A DNA stretch of 64,000 nucleotides, taken from assembly GCA_026214975.1 (NCBI GenBank), contig CM047806.1, positions 85,173,599-85,237,598 on the forward strand. The letters run 5' to 3'. This document shows positions 20,398 to 32,394 of the stretch, in pieces. A model generated the notes under the pieces. It did no database searches. It saw nothing but the letters and a program-made list of their open reading frames with translations, and was not told the origin of the DNA. Positions within the stretch are counted from its first letter, which is position 1, and each line of letters starts with the position of its first letter. Both the position numbers and the translations under genes were made by a program. The DNA is from Gentiana macrophylla (taxonomy: Eukaryota; Streptophyta; Magnoliopsida; Gentianales; Gentianaceae).

Positions 20398-22486
20398 TGT
20401 AACGCCCCGTTCCCGGATACCGAGTCCTTATCCGGAAAAGTGCGTTCGGCACGCATAGCAATAAATAAAATTTAATGCATAAACGTCAGCCTCATCAATA
20501 ATCAGAGATACTAAACGACACGGAAGCTAAAAGATAACTCGGAAATTAAAATTAAAAACCAAACAACTGAAACGTCTCCCAAAAACCGAACCAGAGTTAC
20601 AAGTGCTATTCTACAAAAACCGAATTCAAAAGAGAAACTAATCACCCAAGAAAATCATCCAAATCTTAAAGTACAACACCCCCGGAACTCCTTTAACAAA
20701 AATAAAATAAAAGGAAAGATAACAAAACTACAAAGAAACCGCTGGACTCCAAGCTTAGATCTCACTCATTCCTCGTCCTCAGGATAACCCTCAGCCGTCT
20801 CGTCATCCTCCGGATACACATCTAAAGAAAGAAGGGACAAAACACAGGGGAATAACGGGTGAGTACAAAGTACACAGTAACATGAGTAGGTTCCGCACTA
20901 TCATAGCTACTCAACCAGTAAGAAGGCGTCGCCGTCTTTTATTAGCTTTTCCGTTATTAACCTAGCTACCTATCACATTGCGTTCATGGCACAACATGAA
21001 GTCCCTAGGGTTTCTAGCTTAGCTCGCTATTTGTCACGCTAAGGTTGGCAAGAACACATACGACCGGTAATTACGCGCACCGGTTACGATTACGACCTAC
21101 TAGAATTACGTCTCCAGTAGTACGAACAACTTGTGTTCGATAGTGCGCTGACCTGTGCATGTACTCTCGTGGAAGTCCGGATGACCACAGAGGCACACAT
21201 CACATCGGGCCATAAACACATCGACGGAGTATAAACGTGCCTTACGCAAACCTCCCAAAGCATTTAATCTTTTAGCTAACACATATGTAGTTTATTAAGT
21301 GTTTAACTAGCCACCTAGTTCATTCACATAAAAGGCCCCTATCATCTACTCAAGGTCCTAGACCACTAGACTCTAACCTCCTAGCACATACACAGACAAT
21401 GGCGAACACTAGCTCGTCAAAGCACTAAGTCCGTCAAGGCTCTCCGCACGGTCCCCTACGAACGATCACGGTTAGTGAAAACTCCGTAAGGTTGGGTTCT
21501 ATGCGCGGGAACTCCTTCAAGACTTAGTTCAAGATTAAAGATCGATTATAAAGCCCGGACATGAGCCGACACCACTAAAACGGCTCAAACCAACATTTGC
21601 CCAACCAGACTCTTATCCGTACGGATGGATAATTTATCCGTACGGATGACCAGTCTATCCGCACGGATAAATGACCCAACCATCCGGATAATTCACAAGA
21701 TCCCCAAAACTCACCACGGTGACTTATCCGCACGGATAAGCCTTCTATCCGCACGGATAGCCCCAAAATCCTCGCATGCTAAAAAACGCAACACTCGCAC
21801 GATTTCCAACCCAAAACCAATCCCAACTCCACCTTTTATACACCAAACAACAGTAAATCAGAAAATAAACATACAAAACTCCAATTCACTGATTGGGCCC
21901 CTAAAATAGTATGAAGTCTAGCCACGTTACCTTTTGATTGCGTGGTTCTACGATTCCAAGCCCTCGAAGCACCAACAAGCCTTAATCCTTGAACCTATAC
22001 AAACAACCAGACCTTAGGACCTTCCTACGATGTCAAAACAGCAGTAAAACAGCACCTTGATGCTATTAATCAAGTTCTAAGCCAAAGAAGATGAAAACTC
22101 ACCGGAACGAAATCACAAATCGTTTGTATCGGGAGAATCACCGCGATCCTCCGAACCTTTTCTTCTACTACCGTCTGCACAAACGAGCCACGGATCAAAC
22201 ACCAAAATTCAACCTAGGTTGAGCCTTTTGATGGAAATAGGCGCCCTCTTCTGTCTCAGAGCGTCAGAAAGAAAAATAGAACTGAAGGAGAAGTGAGGAT
22301 CAATTCTATTTTCCCGTTTAAATACCCCGACACCTTTAATTCCCGTTTACGTCGGCCAATCAGAATATTTCCTTTTATTCTAATTTCTTATTCCTTTATT
22401 TAATCCTTTTAATTAAATAAAAACATAAAACCCCAATTATCATTAAAAGACAAAATTGCCCTTTTCGTAAAAATCGGGGTGTTACA
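20398..22486 (-). repeat. Tekay-like element, 5' LTR (2089 bp)
   Basis: Begins (minus) TGTAACACCCCGATTT and ends CGGGGCGTTACA before the primer-binding site. It aligns end to end with 13358-15445. It carries the palindrome cluster at 21612-21760. Confidence 0.95.
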
Positions 22487-23207
22487 CCCGGAATTCTTGT
22501 AACAGACATTTAAGCTCCACCATTGATTGCCTTCTTGATCTAATGGTTGAAATACATTTTTCTAGATATCCTTGCCTTGCAAGTATTATTTCCAACGTTC
22601 AAAATCCATTAAAACGTTTCAGAACTTGAATTGACATGGTTTGCTGATTAATACTCAACTTCTGCTGATTTCTTTATGCTTCTCAGCAGACATCTGAATT
22701 TGGTAGACACTCAGCAGCTCTTCGATTCTCAGCTGAGTTGCTATATTTCATATGATCTTGATTTGTGAGATCAGAGTACACCATTTCTAAAAGTATAATT
22801 GAGATCTTTTCAACATATTTTGCTTTGGATCTCAAACCTTCAATACAAGGTCTATAAAGTCAGTCCAGGCTATCACAGACTTACCTGAATTCTAAATTTA
22901 TAGCCTCGGCTTAGCCTTCATCTGAGTTTGTTCCTTCAGTCTTTAGTCGTAAAAACTGAGTTTGAACCCTCAGCCATCTTTACTGAGTTTGTATCCTCAG
23001 CTTTCATCTCAACACCCTAGACTCCACTAAAACCTATCAGCAGCCTATTACATTGCTTGTCTCATTAAAACTATACAAGAATCAGACTCTAATAAACCTA
23101 TACATTCATCTCTAGACATCTTTTAACTTTTCACTATAACAACTAGTTATAGAACTTCACCAAAATGTAACATCATCAAAACCAAAAACATAATTTTATT
23201 TCTAACA
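22487..23207 (-). repeat. SIRE-like element A, 3' LTR, proximal part
   Basis: Begins (minus) TGTTAGAAATAAAATTATG after a polypurine tract and runs down to the Tekay insertion site. It contains several CTGAG...CTCAG motifs (22930-23005), like the other SIRE-like LTRs here. 22487-22491 is the duplicated CCCGG. Confidence 0.85.
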
Positions 23208-23221
23208 ATTTCCCCCTTTTT
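23208..23221 (-). other. SIRE-like element A polypurine tract
   Basis: Minus-strand AAAAAGGGGGAAAT abuts the LTR start; the same tract is found at 51871-51884. Confidence 0.85.
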
Positions 23222-24811
23222 GATGATGCCAAAACCCTTCTTAAAAGAAAAGCTTAAAGATAAAAACAACAAAAGAACAAAAACTGGAGTTTCATTAGAA
23301 TCACTGTTCAACTGATTAAAAAAGGTTCTTTTGGAAGACTGATTACTAAATACAATAATTAAACACTAAGCAGTTCTCTTCTTCTTGGCATCATCTATGC
23401 TCATTTGCAACATCATCTTTTCATCAAGTTTTCTGCATTATTCAGTAATCATATCATCAACAGTTGAGTAATCCACATTGTTGTCTGACTTCTAGGTTCC
23501 CCATGCTTCATACTTTGATGCTCCAATATCTCAACTATTGTTGTAGAAATATTCAAATTCCTTCAGATCAAACTTCAGCTCTTGTTCTTTGTATGTTGGA
23601 ATGTATCTCTTCTTATTCCTCATTTCTTTTCTGAATTTCTTCATTTTTTAAGCAAGTTTCGCCTCACATAGAAAGGATTGTAGAGCTTCATCTCCGTTCA
23701 TGTCTCGAAATCTTCTTCTTTTTGGAAAATAAACCTTGTTGAACTCTTCCCATAGAGCATGATCAAGAGATAATATGTTTTCAGCATGTTGACAATATTT
23801 ATCGAATAATTGTTGAGTTGTCAACTCAGTGCTTCTTTCAAACATTATTTGCTGACTTTTCTTTTCATCTTCCCCTTTTTGGCATCACCCAGCTTAGAGA
23901 GAAGTTCATGCATCAGCTCTTATCCATTTGCAATACCCAGTTGTGTTTGATGCATGTTATCCAACATTGCTTCGAAAAACAATAACTCTCTTATACATTT
24001 CCAATTCAATTTTTTTTAAAATCTCGTTGTCATATTTGCTTGATTTCTTGAGATTTTCCTTCAGCATGCTTAGTTCTTCAATAGAATTAGTAGCAACTAC
24101 CTTGACATTCTGTATCTCATTTTTCATGTCCTCGTCCACAGTTTTCCTATCTGAAATATATGTTAAAATTTCCTGAAAAACTTTGGTGTGGGTGGACCTT
24201 TGATCCACCAAGGCATCAAGACATTTTTGAAATCTTTCCATATTTTCAGTTGTCACAAACTCTACTAGATTGAATGGAATGATAGCTTTTTCAGTCTTCA
24301 GCTTTGTATTGTCAGCAACCTTAAGATTTGTTATTGAATCCGTTCATCAAATAATTTTGTTGTGTTTATGCTTCTCAATGGAGCATTTTCTTCTTCTTGT
24401 ACAACAGAAACTGTCCGAACATGATCAAAAATTTCAAGTATCGGATCAGTAGCATCCTTTTTATCTACTTGTTTGTCAGTTGTTAAAGTTTCGGATGATT
24501 GCTCTTTCTCAACCACTTGTGCAGGATCTGTTGAGTTTCCTTCTTCAACAACTTCTATAACAACTGATGCCTTTGCTTCTTCAGCGGTGTGAACTTAATC
24601 AGCAGGTTTATCTTGACCGATTGACTTGCTCTCATCAGCTGCTTTCCCATCCTCTGCTGACTTGCCTTCATTAGCAGTCTTCACTTCATTTCCTTTTTCA
24701 GTAGCTTTCTAGATCAGTAAGACTAACTGTAAGTTATCATCAGAATCTGGATCATCATTCTTTTAGGGTTTCCCTTAGGTTCAGATGATGCTATCTCTCT
24801 TCTTTTCTCCT
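23222..24811 (-). pseudogene. SIRE-like element A env-like third ORF, 3' portion
   Basis: Minus-strand fragments are rich in Glu, Lys and Leu with heptad-like spacing: 24331-24516, 23957-24256 (SIEELSMLKENLKKSSKYDN) and 23648-23845 (HALWEEFNKVYFPKRRRFRD). Position between pol and 3' LTR, composition and coiled-coil character match the env-like/unknown ORF of SIRE-type copia elements. Stops and frameshifts are frequent. The 5' side is cut at 24812 by the LTR of element C. Confidence 0.65.
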
Positions 24812-26558
24812 TGTTGGTCCTTTGGAAAGGCTGACACAAGTTTAGAGGAGGGGTGAATAAACTTGTCACCAAAAACCCTAAAACTTAATCTTGAACCAGA
24901 TTGAGTTCGATCTTAAACTTGTGTGGAGTTAAGCTAACTTAGCTGAGTATAAGTCAAAACTGATTTATGCCTAACTGAGTTAACCGGCAGCGGATTAATT
25001 AAAGCCTTTTTATAAAACTTGAGTTATCAGTTTATAGATGTAAGATGCAGTGCTATGCCGACTCAGTTTCTTATGTTTGCTGAGTGTGTGATCTGATGAG
25101 ATATGCTGTAAATAAATGCATAAAGTAGATTAGTAAATAAGACAGAATTTATAGAGGTTCCAGGTGGTGTAGTCTTTTCAATCCTCTCTTCCCCTGTGAT
25201 GCGGAGGAAAATTCCACTGGAACTCTTTGAGGTAGCTCAGTTACAAAAAGTCCTAAAATGATAGTCCTTGACTATTCCCTAACTTCACTATCTAAGCAAC
25301 TATAGAACAGGTAGAATTGCTGCTCTGCAACTGCTTGCACCACTGGTCCTTAAAGGGTAGTATTGCCTCTTCACCAGCTCATCACAAACACAGTCTTCCT
25401 GACTGCAGCTCAACTATCCTTCACACCTTCTTGGTGTTTCACAGTCTACAACCTTTGATAAAATCAAAGTTGAGACTTGAATTAATAACTATGATTCAAC
25501 TTGTGATTTGAGCTTCTTCATCTTGATGTATATAATATGCTCAAGCTCTGTTTTTCTTCAAGTGTTTGATCTTGATGTTTCTTTTTAATATTGAAGAACA
25601 CTTTGAAGATTTCTTGATCTTGCAATGAAGTGTGTATCAAGAGTTCTTTTTATTTACTTCCCTCTTTAATAGAATCTTTCTTGATAAATTTATTCTTGGA
25701 ACTCCACACTTCTTCTTGATGTAGAAGTGACCTATTTATAGAGGTATCTCCAACGGTTAGAAATAATTTGAACGTTTGAATCTGAATCCTTGTATCCGTT
25801 GATGGTCCTGCTTATACTGATGCGTGTCAGTGTACTTTCTGAAATTTCTAATGGTCAGATTCTTCTTCAGTTTTCATACTTCCAGCTTGAAACTGATTCT
25901 CTGTGAACTAGTCAGTTTTCAGCTTTTAAGAGCATTAACTGATTTTTTACCTTTTCTTCAAAAACACAGTACTCTATTCTTCATCTAATTACATTTGACT
26001 TAATCAGAGTACACCATATCTTCATAAATCTTCTAAGATAACATTGTCCTTATGTATCTTAGGTACTTTGTACAAATCTTATAAAGTCAGTTCAGGTCAT
26101 CACAGTCTTGCCTGAATTCTAACTTTACAGTCTCGGCTTTAATCTTCAGAAACTGAGTTTGAACCCTCAGTTCTTCAGTCTTCAACAACTGAGTCTGTGT
26201 CTCTCAATTCTTCAGCTTCTAGATAAGTCAACCGAGTCTGTGTCCCTCAGCGAACTTACCTTCTTCAGTTCAAGGTTCAAGGTTCCGAGTCAGTTTTCTC
26301 ATTCTTCAATTGTGAACTCAGTTTTCATAGTCTCAACAAGTCAGTTACTCGTTTTCTCAGTTATGATCCTAGAACTATTACAGTGCTTGTCTAATTTACT
26401 TATACAAATATTAGACTCTATTAAATCCTATACATTAATATCTAGACATCTTTTTGCTTGCACTATAATAGCTAGTTATGACACTTCATCAATGGGGTTT
26501 AAGATAATAACTGAATAACTTATGAATCATCATCAAAACATAACTTTTATTTCCAACA
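24812..26558 (-). repeat. SIRE-like element C, 3' LTR (1747 bp)
   Basis: On the minus strand it begins TGTTGGAAATAAAAGTTATG and ends GGAAAGGCTGACACAAG-type sequence closing with AAAGGACCAACA. It is clearly homologous to the LTR at 57775-59551 in the opposite orientation. It sits in the env-like region of element A; CTCCT (24807-24811) would be one side of the target duplication. Confidence 0.88.
25731..25741 (-). promoter_or_regulatory. LTR TATA box (SIRE-like C)
   Basis: Minus-strand CTATAAATAGG at the position equivalent to the other SIRE-like TATA boxes. Confidence 0.65.
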
Positions 26559-26571
26559 ATTTCCCTCTTTT
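26559..26571 (-). other. SIRE-like element C polypurine tract
   Basis: Minus-strand AAAAGAGGGAAAT next to the LTR start. Confidence 0.8.
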
Positions 26572-28946
26572 GATGATGTCAATACCCTCCTTAAAAGCAA
26601 TGCGAAAAGATAAAGACAAAACAATAATAAACACAAAGAACTGAGAAACTGAGTTTTTATTTATGATACTGAGTTACAAGGTATAAAGTATAAAAAAATA
26701 TAACGGTATGTGAAAAAGAAACTAAGTTCCAGCTTCCTTTCCTTTTCCTTGGTCAGTTTCTTTGATTTGCTTGTCATTCAGTTCAGCAATCTCCTTTATG
26801 GCAAGATTTGTTGAACTGCTCTCAATTCCATTGATATTTGCCCAAATATTCCATGAGTTTGTCATATTATGCATTTTGAAAAAATTGCTCTTGAACAGAA
26901 TTGCGGATAAGAACACAGTTTTCTTCAACTTCTCACTTGTAGCTGTCTTCAGTAGATCTTCAATAAGCTCAGATTCAGCTCTTACAACTTTCTTCTCGGC
27001 TTTTTCTAAAGTTCCATTTCTCTCCCATTTGGTCAACTTTTTCCAATAATGAACAAGGACTTTCTGCATGATTAGAAAGCTCTCTAGGGCTTGTTCTCTT
27101 GATTCACTTCCTTAGTGGGTAGCTCCTTGAAAATGCTGTAAAGTTGTGAATCTAAACCAAGTCTCTTCTCCGTTGGTTCAGAGAATTTTCTAATCAGCTC
27201 CATTTCATCATCAGTCAAGTCCCCTCTGGTTTTCTTTAGTTCGACCAGTTTCTCATCTATGCTTTCCAAAACTCCAGGCATTTCAGCTGCATTGATTTGT
27301 AAGATGGCTTCACTTTCCCCCTTATTGACATCATCTTTACGAATCAGACTCCTCATATAAGAGTTCAAGTGTTGTTGATTTGATGCCAATATGGTTTGTG
27401 CAACCACTGAATCTTTCAAGGCATTTTCCAGTAGAAGCATCCTGTCATGTACATTTGTGACCATGCCAACCAGTCTCGATCTCCAGAGTATCAGTTTTTC
27501 TAGCTTCAGTCTCAATGGACACCTTTCTGATTGCGATTAATATGTCATGGAAATCCTGTTTGACACTGTCCAATCTCTTTTCCATGCCAGATCTTTCATT
27601 TTTATTTTCCTCCATTGATTGTAACACTTTCCCAAAGATGCCCATGTCTTCATTTTGTATTCTCACAAGCTCATTGAATTTGTACTTTATGAACTCAGCT
27701 TGTGCTGGCACATCTTTCTCAGTTTCAACTTTCTTATCTATTTTACCTTGCTCAGATTCAGATGCTTTCTCAGCTTCTTTCTTTTCTTTTGATAGCGGAG
27801 AGATGATTTCTTTCAGTTTCTCCTTGTACTCTTCAGACTTCCTTCTCTCTTCAGACTGTTTTCTCAATTCTTCTAGAGCAGAAGGATCAGTTTCCCTTAC
27901 TGGTGACAGTTTCACATCAAACTCATCATGAGTTTCTTCTTCTGGTTGATCATCTTTAGCTTGGTCAGCTTCTGCTTTTTCTATTTCGAGCACACTTTTG
28001 TCAGTCGGTGACTGATATCCTTCTTCCTCTTCTTTATCTGATTCAGTTTGCGTCTTAGAGCCTGAATCACCACTATCCTCAGAACTTTCTTCATCAGAAT
28101 TTCCAGCCACATCTTTTCCAGCTTCCTTTTCTTAAAGGGAGGCAAGTATCCTTTTTTGTAAATCAGGATCTCCTTGTGAATCATCATCATCATTATCATC
28201 TTTCTTTGACTTAGAAATTTCTCCTCCGTCAAACTTCTTCCAATAACTGTTTCTAATTAACGAGTATCCACTACTCAAAAATTCTTTAGATCTGAAAAGC
28301 TGGGATAGATGAGTAATGTTGAATAAATCAAAAACCCATTGTTCTGTGCTTTCCATTGCTTCTAGTTGGCTTATTTGATTATCGATTGAGCTGAATTTCC
28401 AGTGTTGATAAGCATCAAGTCTCATACAGTCAGCTTCAATCAATTTTGCAATGTCGACAGACGGATCAAGCTGGGTTGTAACATCTTCAGTTTCTCCAGG
28501 TATCTCCAGATTTGATTCAGCTAGAGTCTCAGCTTGCTCTTCAACTTTCTCAGTTCCAGTTTTGCTGGATTCCCCCTGAGCAACAACTAGGATGATAGAT
28601 GAATCAGCTCCAATCTTAGGAACTATAGTGACTTGGTCAGTTCCTAGATACTCTTCAGCAACAACTCTTTTTTCAGCTGCAGGTTCAGCTTCAGCTATCG
28701 GTTCAGCAACTTATTCAGGATTTTCTTTTGATTCAGCCGTCTAAGGCTCACTTAGCTCTTTGGTTGGTTCAGTTTCCAGTTCAGCAACTGGTTCCCTTCC
28801 TTTCTCATTTTCATCAACTTTCTTTTCAACTACTTCTTCAACTTTATCAACTTCCTCTTGATTTTCTTCTTCATCCAGTGTGATGACTTGTTGTGGGGCA
28901 GATTCAATCTCAGCAGCTTCTTTCTCTTTAGATTGAGAATCTTCCT
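26572..28946 (-). pseudogene. SIRE-like element C env-like third ORF
   Basis: Minus-strand frames 28132-28443, 27445-28110, 27084-27515 and 26722-27069 form one broken ORF. It has an N-terminal acidic, repetitive Pro/Glu/Val region, a block LIEADCMRLDAYQHWKFSSI, a highly charged Asp/Glu/Lys stretch, and a C-terminal coiled-coil-like part. No signal peptide or clear membrane segment is seen, so calling it an envelope would be unsupported; 'env-like' reflects position only. Upstream pol is missing because of the junction at about 28947. Confidence 0.65.
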
Positions 28947-28947
28947 T

Positions 28948-30388
28948 TAGATGATATCAATCAGTTGGTGAAGAAGAAACTGGTGATTGGTTTACCTGAG
29001 ATCACATTCAAGAAGGATGCTATATGTGATGCCTGTCAGCAAGGTAAATAGACAAAATCAAGCTTCAAATCAAAGACAAAGCAGTCAACAAAAAGAGTTT
29101 TGGAGCTGATGCACATGGATCTATTTGGACCAGTAACACCAACAAGTGTAACAGGAAAGAAGTACACCTTAGTGGTTGTGGATGATTATTCAAGATACAC
29201 TTGGGTAGTATTCATGAACAAGAAAAGTGAAACACTTCAAAAGATGCATGAACTTTTGAAGAGATTGCAAAATGAGAAAAGTTTGACAGTAGTGAAGATC
29301 AGATCAGATAAGGGTACTGAATTTCTCAACAAAGTTATAAGAGAATATTGTGAGCAAAATGGTGTATTACATCAACTTGCTGCTGCTGGTACACCTCAGC
29401 AAAATGGGGTTGCTGAAAGAAGAAACAGAACTTTAAAGGAAGTAGGAAGAACTATGATTTGTGAAGCATTATTGCCTGAAAGATATTAGGCTGAAGTAGT
29501 TAATATAGCCATGCTATACACAAAATAGAACCTCAGTGAACAAGAAGCTGCTGAAGACACCTTATGAAATTTGGAATGGAAGAAAACCTAATATATCTTA
29601 CTTTCATCCATTTGGAAGCAAATGCTTTATTCTAACTCATAAGGAACAATTGAAGACCTTCCAACCAAAATCAGATGAAAAAATCTTCTTGGGATATTCT
29701 TCTGTCAGCAAGGCATTCAGGGTACTGAACAAAAGGACACTGAAACATGAAGAAACAATACATGTTGTATTTGATGAACCTAAGTTCATTGGTATGGAAG
29801 ATGAAGGTTCAGAACCTGCTGAGAATCAACAAGTCACTGATCCAGAATGTGTTGATGTTTTGGAAAGGTTTAATGACTTAAAGGTTTCTGACTCTGCCCC
29901 TGCTGAACCCCATGATGGTAACACTACCGATGCAACAACTGAGGCAGTTCAAGGATCTGCTGAGCCCTCTGTTGAAGAAACAACAGACCCTACTGAAGAT
30001 GATGTTCCTGAGAATCAATCTAACCAAAATCCACAATGGTTAAGGGATCACCCTGCTGAGCAAGTTATTGGCAATATACAGCAAGATGTGAGGACTAGAA
30101 GACAATTAGAAGCAATGTTTACATGTTTTCTATCTCAAATGGAACCTAAAGTTGTTGAAGAAGCAATATCAGATCCAGATTGGATAATTGCTATGCAAGA
30201 AGAATTGAATGAATTTGAAAGAAATCAAGTTTGGACACTAGTGGAAAGGCCTAATCATGGAAACATTATTGGAACAAAATGGGTATACAGAAACAAACTA
30301 GATGAATCTGGTACCATTGTGAGGAATAAGGCCAGACTAGTAGCAAAAGGCTATTCTCAAGCAGAAGGAATAGACTTTGATGAAACAT
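28948..30388 (+). pseudogene. SIRE-like element D pol, 5' part: integrase and start of RT
   Basis: Starts abruptly in the pre-integrase domain (LDDINQLVKKKLVIGLPEIT; CDACQQGK). The integrase core is good: MDLFGPVTP, VVVDDYSRYTWV, IRSDKGTEF, GVAERRNRTLKE (D, D, E). A linker (GRKPNISYFHPFGSKCF; FDEPKF) and a Thr/Glu/Pro-rich spacer follow. The RT opens with WIIAMQEELNEFERNQVW, GTKWVYRNKLDESG and ARLVAKGYSQAEGIDFDET. It is then interrupted by the CACTA-like element and resumes at 45487. Two stops (near 29074 and 29488) are present; gag and protease are absent. Confidence 0.92.
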
Positions 30389-30693
30389 ACAACATAGTAG
30401 ACCTTTGGCGACACTTTCTTTGTGGCAGTTTGACAAGTGCCGTAAATTTACCGGCGTATGTTATTAAGTGCCATGGAATCATGACATTTTTGCGACATAT
30501 CAATTTATGCCGTTAATTGCCGACAATTAGCCGGCATTCATTGTTTATGTCATGAACGTGTGACATTTTTTTGTGGCGGTTTAATGTTATGTCATATAGA
30601 ATACGTCACTCTTTCGACACTTCGTAAATATGTCAAAAAAATCATGACAACTTCCCGACATTTGAACATAATGCCACCAAATACACGACATTT

Positions 30694-30700
<7 letters not shown>
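30389..30700 (+). repeat. CACTA-like left subterminal repeat zone
   Basis: Contains repeated GACATTTTT, TTGTGGC(A/G)GTTT, TGCCGACAATT and TGTCAAAAAAAT words in both orientations. It pairs in character with 45050-45486. Confidence 0.7.

Positions 30701-30779
<79 letters not shown>
30699..30779. repeat. (TA)n(CA)n microsatellite
   Basis: About 36 TA units followed by four to five CA units. The minus-strand ORFs here (30587-30775, 30592-30885) are Tyr-Ile translations of the repeat. Confidence 0.95.
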
Positions 30780-32394
30780 TTTTTTTAAGCAATGAAATAT
30801 AAAGCATTTTCATGACATTATATGAAAATTCGCTATAGAAATAAAAATGATCAGCTAACTTCAAGTAAAAGTGATTCCGGCACACGGGGATAACCCCCGA
30901 AGATGCACCAGAAGCAGCATCATGTGGCTATTAATGCATGCTTTAATGCATTAAAGCTAACAAATCGGAGGTATGACCGTATCATAACATGATTCGGGGG
31001 ATTAAGAGAAGTATCGACCGGTGCCATCAGAGGCGTCCTGTCCAAATTAATTTAGGCTCGGGGCGAAAAACAATATAGGCCCTTCTTAGAAAAAAATAAT
31101 AACCAATATTTATTTTTGCACCTAACAAGACTCGAACCCTAATCATTTAATTGGTTATATTATATTGCTCACCACTATGTTAATACCTTGTTATTTGATA
31201 AATTATTGAAGTTTAATGTATAAATACAAAATATATATATGCCATTGGATAAAAAAAACCAGAGCCCTTAAATTCATCGATTAGGAGGGGGGCATGGGCC
31301 ATGGCCTCGTTGGGCGCCCCTGGTGCCCATATACCTTCTGAATTTCAAATGCTCAATTCGTTCTACACGCCGACATAATTGGATTGTCTTAGAAACAATC
31401 TCTCTCTATATACATACATGTGTGTAGAATTATTTATAAAACAAATTAGTTAGTTTTTAAGTGTGAAAAAAACTCCCTCGAAAAAAAAAGTGTGAAAAAA
31501 AATATTATTAGTTAAGAGGCTCGTGCCACACCCACCCACCCCCCAGATTTTCCGAGATAATTTTAAATTATCCTTCCTTTTTTTTATTTGTAAATTATCC
31601 TTCCTAATGTTAATATGCTAAAACCCATATCACATATAATATATATCCCTATTGTTATAATGTTATATAAAACCCATATCACATATAATATATATCCATA
31701 TTGTTATAATGTTATATACTTTAGCTCCAGTGACGTATCAATAAAACAAACTCTTTTCCGTGGGTCTTCAGTTCGATTACTGTGCTTTAATTTTCATTTC
31801 GTATTTTCATTTTTTATGCCTCTCGTTTATTTTTTAAGCACATATCTGGCTCCTTTAATATTTCTTATCACCCTCAAAAAAAAAGTTATAATACTCGTTT
31901 TTTTTTTTTTTTTTTTTTTTTTTATAACAAAACTCGTTTATAAGTTATTTTTTAACAAACTCATTCTTTCTTCTTCTTTTTTTTTTTTTTTTTTCCTTCA
32001 GATTTTCATAAATACAATTCTTCGATTTTTTAAGTATAGATTTCAACGCCCCTTTTGTTTACTTATCTTAACTTTTTAAGATAATTGATATGACAGTAAA
32101 AAAAAAAAATTAATTTATATACTACTTACTTAATCATGGTGGTTGACTTGTATTCATTTTGTTGAAATTATACGATGCTTGTTCCAAATCAAAAATCATA
32201 CGATGCTTTCTTGTTAGTTATTGTTTTGTTGTTATTCTTATCTTATTATTCCGTAGTGTTTTTTTAACACATTTTTTTAAAAATTCTTTTTGAAGACGAA
32301 TCATACACTTTAGTAGTACGGTTATATGCTTTGGACTATTTGCTAATATTAGTAAGTAATAATTCTGAAAATTAAGTGATATTTAAATTAAATG
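30780..32394. other. CACTA-like interior, no gene recognised
   Basis: AT-rich DNA with homopolymer T runs (31901-31923, 31979-31994), a 60-bp near-identical direct repeat (about 31620-31675 and 31670-31715, AACCCATATCACATATAATATATATCC-type) and a segment 31020-31330 resembling degraded repeat. The 154-codon ORF at 31615-32079 is a hydrophobic translation of T-rich sequence and is not supported. Confidence 0.5.

Larger units (their letters stand above)
13358..22486 (-). mobile_element. Complete Ty3/gypsy chromovirus (Tekay/Del-like), 9129 bp
   Basis: Two ~2.09-kb LTRs (TGTAACGCCCCG...GGGGTGTTACA) are flanked by the 5-bp duplication CCCGG (13353-13357, 22487-22491). On the minus strand the order is LTR, primer-binding site, gag with zinc knuckle, protease, RT, RNase H, integrase, chromodomain-like tail, polypurine tract, LTR. 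This order and the C-terminal tail (SPMKGVKRFGVKGKLSPRYVGPF-type, split here) place it with Tekay/Del chromoviruses. Several stops and frameshifts make this copy unable to encode a full polyprotein. By eye the first ~400 LTR bases differ at about 18 positions. It interrupts SIRE-like LTR A. Confidence 0.93.

Noticed and set aside
21575..21909. Repetitive SVRI/SARI peptide ORFs on both strands
   Set aside because: Translations of the TATCCGTACGGATA palindrome cluster in the LTR.
30587..30885. Tyr-Ile repeat ORFs on the minus strand
   Set aside because: Translation of the TA microsatellite.
31615..32079. Hydrophobic 154-codon plus-strand ORF
   Set aside because: Phe/Ile/Leu content arises from T homopolymers; no conserved motif.
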